Assembly (NCBI GenBank): GCA_022791495.1
Contig: JAAVZE010000020.1
Span: 1-34,857, forward strand
Direction of reading: 5' to 3'
Length of the DNA stretch: 34,857 bases
DNA from: Eubacterium sp.
GTDB taxonomy: Bacteria; Bacillota; Clostridia; Lachnospirales; Lachnospiraceae
The notes below the pieces were generated by a model. The model was not told the origin of the DNA. It was given only the letters and a program-made list of their open reading frames with translations, and made no database searches. Each line of letters begins with the position of its first letter. Position 1 is the stretch's first letter. This document shows positions 16,753-24,742 of this stretch, piece after piece. Both the position numbers and the translations under genes were made by a program.

Positions 16753-17667
16753 CTAATATAGCTCAATGATCTTCACATACTCCGGAAGACCTCCCCTCCG
16801 CAATGCCTTCGTATAAGCCTTTTTCTTGCTCTTTGGCACCCGGATCACCAGGTCCTTCCTCGCCTTTCCAAAGATTCCCTTCCCCCACTTTTTGATCTTC
16901 GTAGAGCGGATGGTAACCTTCTTTAACTTTCCCTCTTCCGGTGAAAAGGCGAAAAAAGCATGCTCTCCAATCTCCGTGACGCTGGCGGGGATGATAACCC
17001 TTTTAAACCCACACTGGGAAAACATACCATAGCTAAGGGTTTTTACCCCCTCCTCAATTCTCACACTTTTTAAGTCATCACACCCAGAAAAGGCATAACT
17101 CCCGAAAGATGTGCCAGCAGGGATAGTGATATGTCTCAACCCTGATCCGGAAAATGCCCCGCTCCCAACCTTTTCTACGTGCTTTAAGGACACGGATTCA
17201 AGGCCCGATCCATCAAAAGCATCTCTTCTAATCTTTTTTAGAGAAGAGGGAAAGCTGATCTTTTTCAATTTGGGAGTGCTCCAGAAAGCAGAAGATCCGA
17301 TGGAGACCAGCCCTTCCGGCAGTACTACTTCCTTAACTTTTCTAAAATTATCGAATGTTCCAACTCCTACATAGGTAATCCCCTTTTTAAACACCACACA
17401 TTCTGCTTTCAAATACCATTCATTCCCATGCCATCCCATGGATACCCCGTGCTGATCACCATCCTCCATCCGCCCTTTACAGTCGATAGTCACCGTCTTC
17501 GTCCGGGTGTCATAGTACCATCTGGTATTGCCCTCATACGTCCCGCTGTGTACCTTGGCACTGCTGCTGTGGGTGCACAGCAGCAAAACAGCCAGGGCAG
17601 AGATGACGAGACAGCACGCCCGTTTCAGAATTCTTAAATTTATCCGGCTGCCCACAATTTTTTTCAT
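16753..17667 (-). CDS. Secreted BspA-like leucine-rich-repeat protein, copy 1
   Basis: A 304-aa secreted protein. A signal peptide (hydrophobic run CCLVISALAVLLLC) ends before AKVHSG; the mature part opens with NTRWYYDTRTKTVTIDCKG and then carries about six BspA-type LRR_5 units, recognised by VVFKKGITYVG, VVLPEGLVSIGSSAFW, SFPSSLKKIRRDAF, ITIPAGTSFGSYAF, VIIPASVTEIGEHAF and VTIRSTKIKKWGKGIF. Such repeats mediate binding to host or other surface proteins. ATG 17667 is preferred for its AAGGGAGAG site. It is 58 bases downstream of a close paralogue and third in the subtilase cluster. There is no sortase or membrane anchor, so it is probably released. Confidence 0.85.
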   Translation of the reverse strand: MKKIVGSRINLRILKRACCLVISALAVLLLCTHSSSAKVHSGTYEGNTRWYYDTRTKTVTIDCKGRMEDGDQHGVSMGWHGNEWYLKAECVVFKKGITYVGVGTFDNFRKVKEVVLPEGLVSIGSSAFWSTPKLKKISFPSSLKKIRRDAFDGSGLESVSLKHVEKVGSGAFSGSGLRHITIPAGTSFGSYAFSGCDDLKSVRIEEGVKTLSYGMFSQCGFKRVIIPASVTEIGEHAFFAFSPEEGKLKKVTIRSTKIKKWGKGIFGKARKDLVIRVPKSKKKAYTKALRRGGLPEYVKIIELY

Positions 17668-18567
17668 AGAGTCTCTCCCTTCTTTCCATGTCTTCATCTA
17701 TCACAAAACCGATATGCTAAAAATATCACATCCCCACGATCTTCACATACTCCGGAAGACCTCCCTTCCGCAGTGCCTTCGTGTACTCCTTTTTCTTGCT
17801 CTTTGGCACCCGGATCACCAGATCCTTTCTCGCCTTTCCAAAGATTCCCTTCCCCCACTTTTTGATCTTCGTGGAGCGGATGGTAACCTTCTTTAACTTT
17901 CCCTCTTCCGGTGAAAAAGCATAAAAGGCATGCTCTCCAAGCTCCGTCACGCTGGCAGGGATGGTAACCCTTTTAAACCCACACTGGGAAAACATACCAT
18001 AGCTAAGGGTTTTTACCCCCTCCTCAATTCTCACACTTTTTAAGTCATCACACCCAGAAAAGGCATAACTCCCGAAAGATGTGCCAGCAGGGATGGTGAC
18101 ATGCCTTAATTTTGTACCGGAAAATGCCCCGCTCCCAACCTTTTCTACGTGCTTTAAGGACACGGAAGCGATTCCTGATACATAAAAGGCATGTTCTCCG
18201 ATCCTCTTTAGAGAAGATGGGAAATGGATCTTTTTTAAATGATAGGTCTTCCAGAAGGCTGAATATCCGATGGATACCAGTCCTTCCGGCAGTACCACTT
18301 CCTTTATATTCTGGAAATTATGAAAGGCAAAATCTCCAATATAGGTGATTCCCTCTTTAAACACCACTTTTTGAGCTTTCAGATACCTTTCATCCCCTCT
18401 CCAGTCCATAGATACCCCATGCTGGCCACCGTCCTCCATCCGCCCTTTACAGTCGATGGTGACTGTCTTCGTCCGGGTGTCATAGTACCATCTGGTATTC
18501 CCCTCAAAGGTTCCGCTGTGTACCTTGGCACTGCCGTTGCTGTTGGTGCACAGTAGCACAACAGCAG
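16770..18567. repeat. 970-bp tandem duplication covering the two LRR genes
   Basis: Matching blocks keep a constant offset of 970 bases: for example 16768 with 17738, 16921 with 17891, 17152 with 18122 and 17472 with 18442. There are no length changes between them. The parts encoding the C-terminal 130 residues are nearly identical; the middle (about 17200-17400 against 18170-18370) is more diverged. Confidence 0.9.
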
Positions 18568-18607
18568 CGGCAGTGAGGCAGCATGCCCGCTTCAAGATTC
18601 TTACCAT
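17726..18607 (-). CDS. Secreted BspA-like leucine-rich-repeat protein, copy 2
   Basis: A 293-aa paralogue of the next gene with a signal peptide (CCLTAAAVVLLC, then NGSAKVHSG) and the same N-terminal NTRWYYDTRTKTVTIDC block followed by LRR_5 units. It differs from copy 1 mainly between residues about 65 and 150, in the repeats EGITYIGDFAFHNF, IGYSAFWKTYHLKKI and IGEHAFYVSG, while the C-terminal 130 residues are almost the same. The start lies 2 bases after the subtilase stop, with GGGAGGGG inside the end of that gene, so the two are translationally coupled. No cell-wall anchor is seen. Function by family: protein-protein or adhesion interactions. Confidence 0.87.
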   Translation of the reverse strand: MVRILKRACCLTAAAVVLLCTNSNGSAKVHSGTFEGNTRWYYDTRTKTVTIDCKGRMEDGGQHGVSMDWRGDERYLKAQKVVFKEGITYIGDFAFHNFQNIKEVVLPEGLVSIGYSAFWKTYHLKKIHFPSSLKRIGEHAFYVSGIASVSLKHVEKVGSGAFSGTKLRHVTIPAGTSFGSYAFSGCDDLKSVRIEEGVKTLSYGMFSQCGFKRVTIPASVTELGEHAFYAFSPEEGKLKKVTIRSTKIKKWGKGIFGKARKDLVIRVPKSKKKEYTKALRKGGLPEYVKIVGM

Positions 18608-18609
18608 AT

Positions 18610-21600
18610 CTACCCCTCCCTTTTATATAATATGATTTTTGACATAAATCCTCTGATATTTCCAATGACCGTTCCATAAATAGACAGGGGGCTGTAACCC
18701 TCCTTGCTGACCACAATGGTATAGGCGCCTGCACTCAGAAAACCAGTAGAGAAATATCCCTTTACATCCGTCTTCACAGAGTGTACCGGAGCATTATGAT
18801 AACATTCTACACCTTCATAGATCCGTACCTCTGCCCCTGCCAGGGGACCTCCTGTTGACCCGTCATATAAATAGGCGTCCAGATATCCCTCGCCAAACCA
18901 CTCCTCATCGATAAGCTCAATCGTAGTATTTTTATATAGATCCATAACAGAAGTTATGGCGACTGACTGGTTCACAACGGTATACTTCTCGCCTTTCTCA
19001 TAGGTGACGTCATATCTGCCGGCGGGCACCTCGATCTGATAGGCGCCGTCTATTTTGGATTTTGTGTTGTACACATCTCCGGTATCCCGCGACCGGAAGC
19101 GGATATTCACTCCCCCCAGTCCGGGCATATTTTCCTTAGAAGCCGATCCCACAGTATAATCAAAATAAACGACCTTTCCTTTGACCAGACAATCCGTGGA
19201 CATCTCATATTGCCTCAGATCACACAGTTTCATTTCCTCCTCTTCGTCAAGCTCCTCGGAATCTTCCGGCACGTGATACCGCATCTTTCTGCCGATTTCA
19301 TCGTATAAGACACCTCCCTCGATGGTACAAATGGTGTTGGTTCCCTGGGATTTCGTGTTCTCCACCTGACACTCCAGATCTTCCGGCAGTAAAAGGAATA
19401 TACTGTCCCCTTTTGGTAGCAGATCCAGGATGGTTTTGCCCCCAACCTTTACCTTGAGAGTAGAATTCTTATCCATACTCATTTTCTGATCCCGCTTGAT
19501 CTTGAGCAGCCCGCACTTTTTGAAACGGTCCTTCAGCAGTTCCTGGTCTACATATGCAAGATACTTCTCCAAATCTTTCGAAGTCCTGCCTGTGATCTTC
19601 ACTTCCTTTTCATAACTATTGGCAAAATCTCTTAAAGCATATCCCTCTTCGAGATATTGTATCTTGGGAATTTTTACTTTTTTCCCCGTTTTGTCCTTCA
19701 CTGTAACAAACATCTCTTTTAGCTTGCTAAATTGCTTTTTGGGGCAAAAAGCCTCTACTGCCGAACCGTAATTCTCATAACCAGCCAGCCCCTTTTCTGG
19801 ATCTACCTGTATCTTTTTTATCGCCGCTTTGGTAGCCGCCTTAGCAGACTGGTACCGGAGTTTTCTGCTCTTCGTATTGTCGGCATACCACTCTCCCTTC
19901 TTATCCGAACCGTGGGCATATCTCTTCCACTTCACCTTCCCGGCTATCACCTTATCTTTATTCTGGGACTTCTTCTTAGGGACAACCTTTTCCAGACCAA
20001 AACTGCTGTGGGAGAAGGTGTCCCCCAGGGTATGCAGCGCCATGCCATAGATCAGCAGGCTCCGGCAGTCCTTAGGGATCGAGCCCCCCTGTTTCCCACA
20101 ATTTTCATCAATATCTTTCCAGCTCTGGCTTCCCACCTTATCCTTATCTCGGAAAGCTTTTTTAATTCCCTTCAGGGTACTCTCCACCGCAGGATAGGAA
20201 CTCTCAGTGCTGATGTCTTTGATCTCTCCCTGGCGCCTCATCCCCTCCGCCAGCTCCAGCAATGTACGGAAACTGGTCATATAATTGGATCTGGGCGTCT
20301 TTCCCCCAGAACCGTCCGTCTTCTCTACACCGCCATAAAAGCCATGGAACCAGGGATGGTCCCGCATACCGTAACACTCCGGATTTTTATCTGCTTTATC
20401 CACAAAGGACAACCCTCTTTGTAATATGCGAACGTACTTTTTGCCGTTTGTCCATTTGTCTCTATACTTTTTGCTGACAAACTGCTTATGAAGTTCTGAT
20501 TCCCAACTCCCATGAAGCTTTTCCATCTCCTCATCGGTTTCCACCTCTGTCTCGTTATCGATGGTTCCCGCCACCTCTTCCTTGACCTTCTCTGGATTCC
20601 GGTTCCTGGAGATCCGATCCAGCAGACCGGGTTCTCTTCGGACCTGTTCCTCAAATTCCTCATAGGTATCCAGCGCGTAGCGGCAGTCGATAAGACCATA
20701 TCCGCCTTCCTCCTCCGGTCGCCGGTTGGCAGACACGTCGATCAGACCGCGGATAAAGGCCGCAGCCTTTGTGGTGTCCTGCTGCCATAGGATGCTCGCC
20801 AACCCCGCCACATGGGGAACCGCCATGCTGCTGCCGGAAAAGACCTGCATGCTGTCAAATACACCCCGGGACAGGATGAAGTCTCCGGGGGCGCACACTT
20901 CTGATCTGACACCTGCCGTTTCACCCATGCTGTTTACCATGCCCACCGCCATAACCTCCGGGTATGCCGCCGGATAGTCTGTCTTCTCGTCCTCTCCCAC
21001 AGCGGCGATAATCAGCATTCCGCTCTCTGCCGCCTTTTTCACTGCCCTGTGCAGCTTTTCGGAATCCTTATCCATGCCCAGGCTCAGACTGAGTATATCC
21101 GTCTCGTTCTCTATGGCCCACTCGATGCCTTCCACCACCCGGTCCACGGTGGTCTCATTTTCTTCATCCAATACCTTACCCGAAAACAACTCGATGTTGG
21201 GGTTCACGCCCTCGGTCCATTCATAGCCGCTGTCCAACAGGTCTCCCATGGAAACCTTCCCTGCTTCCCCCGCATCGATGGTCTCTCCGTCTTCGTTTCC
21301 GTCGTCATCTTCATCGTCGTTATCGGTCTCACTACAATAGGTATAAGTTCCAAAATCATCCTCTCCGTCGCTGTCATCATAGGCAGCCTTCGGATCAGAT
21401 GCCAGTATTTCTGCGATAGCTGTCCCGTGGCCGCTGCCGTCTTCAAAGAGGCAGCTCATCTCATCCTGCCCCTCCACAAAATTTCTCCGCTGCACCACCT
21501 CAACCTCATCGCTGTAGTTAATGCCGGAGTCCAGCATCGTGACCCGGATCTTTCTGTCGGCTTTTCTTTTCGCCGCCTGCACCGCCGGATCGTTGGCGTG

Positions 21601-22608
21601 GATCATATCCATATTCCAGTCCCGGTTCTCCACCTGGATAAACTGGATATCCTCTTCGGAAACCTGTTCTCCCGGCTTCTCCGACACGGATGGCGTCACT
21701 GCCGGCTCTGGCGCAGCTGTCGCTGTGGGCACCTCCGTGGCTGGAACCGCAGTAGCAACAGCTGTCGGTGTCGGTTTCTGCGTCTCTGTCGGTTTTACAT
21801 CCTCGCCTCCCGTTCCCTGATCACCGGCAAATATCCTGACATTGTGGATGCCGCTGAAAGCTTCCGTATCATAGGCGACCTGAAAACCGAATACGGCGCA
21901 TTCTCCTGGTTTAAGAACGCCATTGTAACCACAATTTTTCAGATGAAAGGTGCTGCCGCATTCCTCTGCCGCCTCTGCATTCCATATATTTACTATTTTG
22001 CCTTCCATCTCAAAGGAGAGGGACCAGTCTCTAATGGTCCTTCCACTCTGATTTGTTATGGTTCCCTCCATGATCTTGTGCCCGTCCCAGCTTCCGGTCT
22101 CCTTAAAGGTCATGTCTGCCCGGCTGGTATTGAGGATCTTTCCGGGAACCAGTTTTAGGGAAAGGAGATCCGTAAAACTTCCTCCCGTGACCTTGAATCC
22201 AAAGACTGCTTTTTCCCCAGAGGGAATAATCATGTTGTGTTGTTCCGATTCAAAGACCACTACCTGCTTCCCGATCTTCTTTACCCCGGCATTCCACGCA
22301 TTCTCGATATCCCCTTCCAGCAGCTCAGCCGTTACCGACCAGTTTCTAAGTTCTTCCTTCCCCGTGTTCCGTACTGTAATCTCTGCCGTATAGCCGCCTT
22401 CCCAGGCGGAGGTCTGTGACGCCTCCAGACGGTAACCAGACTCTTCGCTTTCCCATATCTTCTCGTCGGCGGTCTGGCTGGCTGCCCTGCTCACTGGTGC
22501 CGATACGACAGAGCTCATAACCAGACACAGGATCATAAACAGTGACATAATTCTTGCTCTAAGAGCACTTCCCCATCCCTTTGTTTTCCTTTTCCCCGAT
22601 GTGTACAT
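18610..22608 (-). CDS. Large secreted multidomain subtilase (CBM2-like x2, S8 peptidase, metal-site domain, CnaB-like x2)
   Basis: 1332 aa from ATG 22608, chosen for its GAGG site. Order: basic N-terminus and signal peptide (about residues 20-44, ending SRAAS); two carbohydrate-binding CBM2-like beta domains (about 55-155 and 165-260); a Thr/Pro/Ala linker (about 270-310); a subtilisin-like S8 domain (about 350-640) with D360 (VTMLDSGIN), H394 (GSGHGTA) and S594 (SGSSMAVPHVAG). The usual oxyanion asparagine (AAGN) is E539 (AAVGED). An acidic insert sits between H and S (about 412-451). Next is a helical region with H859, D863 and H867 (LHTLGDTFSHSS), like zinc phospholipase C/DUF6765 proteins. 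It ends with two CnaB/carboxypeptidase-regulatory-like beta domains (about 1145-1330). No LPXTG anchor. Its substrate is unknown. Confidence 0.85.
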   Translation of the reverse strand: MYTSGKRKTKGWGSALRARIMSLFMILCLVMSSVVSAPVSRAASQTADEKIWESEESGYRLEASQTSAWEGGYTAEITVRNTGKEELRNWSVTAELLEGDIENAWNAGVKKIGKQVVVFESEQHNMIIPSGEKAVFGFKVTGGSFTDLLSLKLVPGKILNTSRADMTFKETGSWDGHKIMEGTITNQSGRTIRDWSLSFEMEGKIVNIWNAEAAEECGSTFHLKNCGYNGVLKPGECAVFGFQVAYDTEAFSGIHNVRIFAGDQGTGGEDVKPTETQKPTPTAVATAVPATEVPTATAAPEPAVTPSVSEKPGEQVSEEDIQFIQVENRDWNMDMIHANDPAVQAAKRKADRKIRVTMLDSGINYSDEVEVVQRRNFVEGQDEMSCLFEDGSGHGTAIAEILASDPKAAYDDSDGEDDFGTYTYCSETDNDDEDDDGNEDGETIDAGEAGKVSMGDLLDSGYEWTEGVNPNIELFSGKVLDEENETTVDRVVEGIEWAIENETDILSLSLGMDKDSEKLHRAVKKAAESGMLIIAAVGEDEKTDYPAAYPEVMAVGMVNSMGETAGVRSEVCAPGDFILSRGVFDSMQVFSGSSMAVPHVAGLASILWQQDTTKAAAFIRGLIDVSANRRPEEEGGYGLIDCRYALDTYEEFEEQVRREPGLLDRISRNRNPEKVKEEVAGTIDNETEVETDEEMEKLHGSWESELHKQFVSKKYRDKWTNGKKYVRILQRGLSFVDKADKNPECYGMRDHPWFHGFYGGVEKTDGSGGKTPRSNYMTSFRTLLELAEGMRRQGEIKDISTESSYPAVESTLKGIKKAFRDKDKVGSQSWKDIDENCGKQGGSIPKDCRSLLIYGMALHTLGDTFSHSSFGLEKVVPKKKSQNKDKVIAGKVKWKRYAHGSDKKGEWYADNTKSRKLRYQSAKAATKAAIKKIQVDPEKGLAGYENYGSAVEAFCPKKQFSKLKEMFVTVKDKTGKKVKIPKIQYLEEGYALRDFANSYEKEVKITGRTSKDLEKYLAYVDQELLKDRFKKCGLLKIKRDQKMSMDKNSTLKVKVGGKTILDLLPKGDSIFLLLPEDLECQVENTKSQGTNTICTIEGGVLYDEIGRKMRYHVPEDSEELDEEEEMKLCDLRQYEMSTDCLVKGKVVYFDYTVGSASKENMPGLGGVNIRFRSRDTGDVYNTKSKIDGAYQIEVPAGRYDVTYEKGEKYTVVNQSVAITSVMDLYKNTTIELIDEEWFGEGYLDAYLYDGSTGGPLAGAEVRIYEGVECYHNAPVHSVKTDVKGYFSTGFLSAGAYTIVVSKEGYSPLSIYGTVIGNIRGFMSKIILYKREG

Positions 22609-22611
22609 TTT

Positions 22612-22758
22612 TTCCTCATTTCTGCGTTGCTTTCTACGCATAACCGATGTTTGTGCAAGCAACGCGTAGACACAAACAATCCATGTGAAGAGAATCCCGC
22701 TCTGCGGGGCGAAAGATTGCCTGGTGAGGTTTTTTTGAACCGACAATCTCCTTCACAC
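22612..22758 (-). promoter_or_regulatory. Highly structured 5' leader of the subtilase gene
   Basis: On the minus strand, nested helices appear: GTGAAG with CTTCAC closing a junction, AGATTG with CAATCT containing GGTT/AACC, and CCCGC with GCGGG. A second unit follows: GTTTGTG with CACAAAC, while GCGTTGCTT pairs with AAGCAACGC just before the ribosome binding site and CTACGC can pair with GCGTAG. The last helices overlap each other, suggesting alternative folds. A promoter TTGAAA-17-TATGTT is visible just upstream. No known riboswitch class was matched. Confidence 0.5.
22634..22756 (-). CDS. Possible 40-codon upstream ORF in the subtilase leader
   Basis: GTG at 22756 follows a strong AGGAGG with 5 bases spacing and opens a 40-codon frame beginning VKEIVGSKKPHQAIF and ending LCLRVACTNIGYA, stopping 25 bases before the subtilase ATG. 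It overlaps helices predicted in the leader, so it may act as a leader peptide. No family is confidently recognised and it may be non-coding. The competing reading, that the subtilase itself begins at TTG 22746, has a ribosome binding site only 2-3 bases away and is less likely. Confidence 0.4.
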   Translation of the reverse strand: MKEIVGSKKPHQAIFRPAERDSLHMDCLCLRVACTNIGYA

Positions 22759-22828
22759 TTTCCTCCTATTTACAATTTTTAAGTGTCATCTGCAACATAT
22801 CACAAAATAACCCCTGTTTCAACCCCTG

Positions 22829-22994
22829 GTGCGCGAATGCTGTGATTTCGTGTCTGAAATTTTGACCTTTTTTGACGTTTTTTCCCCAAGAAGCACTGGA
22901 AACCATAGTAAAAACGTCGTTTTCTAGCATTTACAATATATTACATTTTTCCTTGTCAAGGGATTTCAGACACGAAATCACACGATTCGCGCAC
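22829..22994. mobile_element. 166-bp element with 32-bp terminal inverted repeats (MITE-like)
   Basis: Left end 22829-22860 and right end 22963-22994 are inverted repeats matching at 30 of 32 bases, starting GTGCGCGAAT. The AT-rich interior holds another exact inverted repeat, GACGTTTTT (22874-22882) with AAAAACGTC (22910-22918). It has no coding capacity. No clear target-site duplication was found at the ends. A long intergenic hairpin unrelated to transposition is the alternative. Confidence 0.55.
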
Positions 22995-23074
22995 GGGACA
23001 TCCGGCAGACTGCAGGGGAATTCCTTCCTCTGGTTGACTTTTCGCCGGAAAACCGATAAAATTGTCTTTGAATA

Positions 23075-23239
23075 CTAGTACAACGTATACTAAATAATTT
23101 TACATTAAACTTGTCTTCGATTTCATCTGCTGTGTCACAAAATCTAGCCGTAGCCACCGCTACGCCGTCGATTTTGTTCCTTGCAGATAAAACCGAATCC
23201 TGCGTTTAACATAAAAAGACTTAATATACGTTGTACTAG
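23075..23239. mobile_element. 165-bp nested palindromic element upstream of trpS (MITE-like)
   Basis: The ends CTAGTACAACGTATA (23075-23089) and its exact complement (23225-23239) enclose further paired arms in register: TTAAAC/GTTTAA (23105-23110, 23204-23209), ATCTGC/GCAGAT (23125-23130, 23183-23188), ACAAAATC/GATTTTGT (23137-23144, 23170-23177) and CGTAGC/GCTACG (23149-23154, 23159-23164). All are centred near 23157. It ends 4 bases before the trpS ribosome binding site, so it would also fold in the trpS leader. No T-box consensus is present. Confidence 0.6.
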
Positions 23240-23258
23240 CAGGAAAGGATTAACATAT

Positions 23259-24302
23259 ATGAAGAAAATAATTTTAACTGGCGACCGGCCCACTGGAAGA
23301 CTTCATGTGGGGCACTATGTAGGATCTCTGAGACGGCGGGTAGAACTCCAGAACTCTGGAGAATTCGATGACATATACATCATGATCGCAGACGCCCAGG
23401 CGCTGACCGATAACTTTGACAACCCGGATAAGGTCCGCAGTAATATCTCGGAAGTTGCCCTGGACTACATGTCCTGCGGACTTGATCCAGAAAAATCTAC
23501 CCTTCTGGTCCAGTCCTACATCTCAGAGCTGACAGAGCTCACTTTTTACTATATGAATCTCGTGACGGTTTCCCGGCTGAAGCGGAACCCCACAGTAAAG
23601 ACCGAGATCAGCATGCGCGGTTTCCACACCAGTATCCCTGTAGGCTTTTTTACCTATCCCATCAGCCAGGCGGCGGACATCACTGCCTTTAAGGCAACTA
23701 CTGTTCCTGTGGGGGACGATCAGCTGCCCATGCTGGAGCAGGCAAGGGAGATCGTCCGCAGCTTTAACTCCACCTATGATGAGGTTTTGGTAGAGCCAAA
23801 AGCCCTACTTCCCGACAACGAAGCGTGTATGCGCCTTCCGGGCACCGACGGCAAAGCCAAAATGAGCAAGTCCCTGGGAAACTGCATTTATCTCTCGGAC
23901 ACTCCAGAGGAAATCCGCAAAAAAGTGATGAGCATGTACACCGATCCCGACCATATCCGCGTGGAAGATCCCGGAAAACTGGAGGGTAACTGTGTATTTA
24001 CTTATCTGGATGCTTTCTGCCGTGAGGAACATTTTGAACACCATCTGCCAGAGTATGCATCTCTGGAAGAACTGAAATCCCACTACACCAACGGCGGTTT
24101 AGGGGATGTGAAAGTAAAAAAATTCCTCTATGCGGTTCTTATGGAAGAATTAGAGCCGATTCAGGCGAGACGCCACGAGCTGGAAAAAGATATTCCCGCT
24201 GTGATGGAGATCCTCCATAAAGGAAGCCAGAAGGCCAGGGAAGTAGCCGCCCAGACTCTTTCCGAGGTAAAGCACGCGATGAAGATCGATTATTTTGACT
24301 AG
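23259..24302 (+). CDS. trpS: Tryptophanyl-tRNA synthetase
   Basis: Charges tRNA-Trp with tryptophan in the cytoplasm. The 347-aa class I synthetase has the Rossmann-fold opening [21 protein letters not shown], with HVGH as the HIGH motif (about residues 16-19), the tRNA/Trp pocket region [10 protein letters not shown], and KMSKSLGN as the KMSKS loop. The ATG at 23259 follows AAAGGA with 9 bases spacing; the frame extends upstream through the palindromic element but without a ribosome binding site. It is transcribed alone, towards the thioredoxin operon, and ends before a shared terminator. Confidence 0.95.
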   Translation: MKKIILTGDRPTGRLHVGHYVGSLRRRVELQNSGEFDDIYIMIADAQALTDNFDNPDKVRSNISEVALDYMSCGLDPEKSTLLVQSYISELTELTFYYMNLVTVSRLKRNPTVKTEISMRGFHTSIPVGFFTYPISQAADITAFKATTVPVGDDQLPMLEQAREIVRSFNSTYDEVLVEPKALLPDNEACMRLPGTDGKAKMSKSLGNCIYLSDTPEEIRKKVMSMYTDPDHIRVEDPGKLEGNCVFTYLDAFCREEHFEHHLPEYASLEELKSHYTNGGLGDVKVKKFLYAVLMEELEPIQARRHELEKDIPAVMEILHKGSQKAREVAAQTLSEVKHAMKIDYFD

Positions 24303-24333
24303 TACAATACGCCATTGAACTAAATATTCCAAA

Positions 24334-24383
24334 AAACGCCCAGTCTGACAGAGAAATAATAAAATCTGTCAGACTGGGCGTTT
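24334..24383. terminator. Strong bidirectional terminator between trpS and trxA
   Basis: A perfect 19-bp stem (24334-24352 with 24365-24383) encloses a 12-base loop and carries AAA/TTT at its outer ends. It lies 31 bases after trpS and 22 bases after the convergent trxA stop. Confidence 0.9.
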
Positions 24384-24405
24384 ATACATTGCACTATCCT
24401 CATTT

Positions 24406-24726
24406 TTAAAGATGTTTTTCAATGGCGGCCAGAAGCTCTCCTTTGGGCATCGCTCCCATTACCTTCTCCACCACTTCTCCCCCTTTAAAGAGGAAAAATG
24501 CCGGGATTCCTGTGATTCCATAACTCTGGGCAATCTCCATATTTTCATCACAGTTTAATTTGCCCACGATCAGGCGGTCTTTCTGCTCATCTGCAATCTC
24601 GTCCACTCTTGGAGACATCATCTTACAGGGTCCGCACCACACTGCCCAGAAGTCCACCAACACGGGCTTATCTGATTTTAAAACCTTTTCTTCAAAATTT
24701 GCTGCATTTAATTCTATCGCTGCCAT
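24406..24726 (-). CDS. trxA: Thioredoxin
   Basis: A 106-aa cytoplasmic disulfide reductant. The redox site is WCGPC with C31 and C34, and the cis-proline segment is TGIPAFFLF. Length and fold pattern (LVDFWAVWCGPCKMM, VGKLNCDEN, KVMGAMPKGEL) are standard. The start has GAGGTGATGCT upstream. It follows the FTR-like gene by 16 bases, which suggests that protein reduces this thioredoxin or works with it. No NADPH-thioredoxin reductase gene is present in the window. Confidence 0.95.
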   Translation of the reverse strand: MAAIELNAANFEEKVLKSDKPVLVDFWAVWCGPCKMMSPRVDEIADEQKDRLIVGKLNCDENMEIAQSYGITGIPAFFLFKGGEVVEKVMGAMPKGELLAAIEKHL

Positions 24727-24742
24727 AGCATCACCTCATTTT

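Noticed and set aside
22609-22746. N-terminal extension of the subtilase starting at TTG 22746
   Set aside because: The ribosome binding site would be only 2-3 bases from TTG, the extension adds a second hydrophobic stretch before the real signal peptide, and the sequence forms extensive helices. ATG 22608 with GAGG is better.
22829-23239. Complete insertion sequence
   Set aside because: Inverted repeats are present but there is no transposase frame in or between the two elements.
23075-23258. T-box leader for trpS
   Set aside because: The conserved T-box sequence and antiterminator are not found; the symmetry of the region fits a palindromic element instead.
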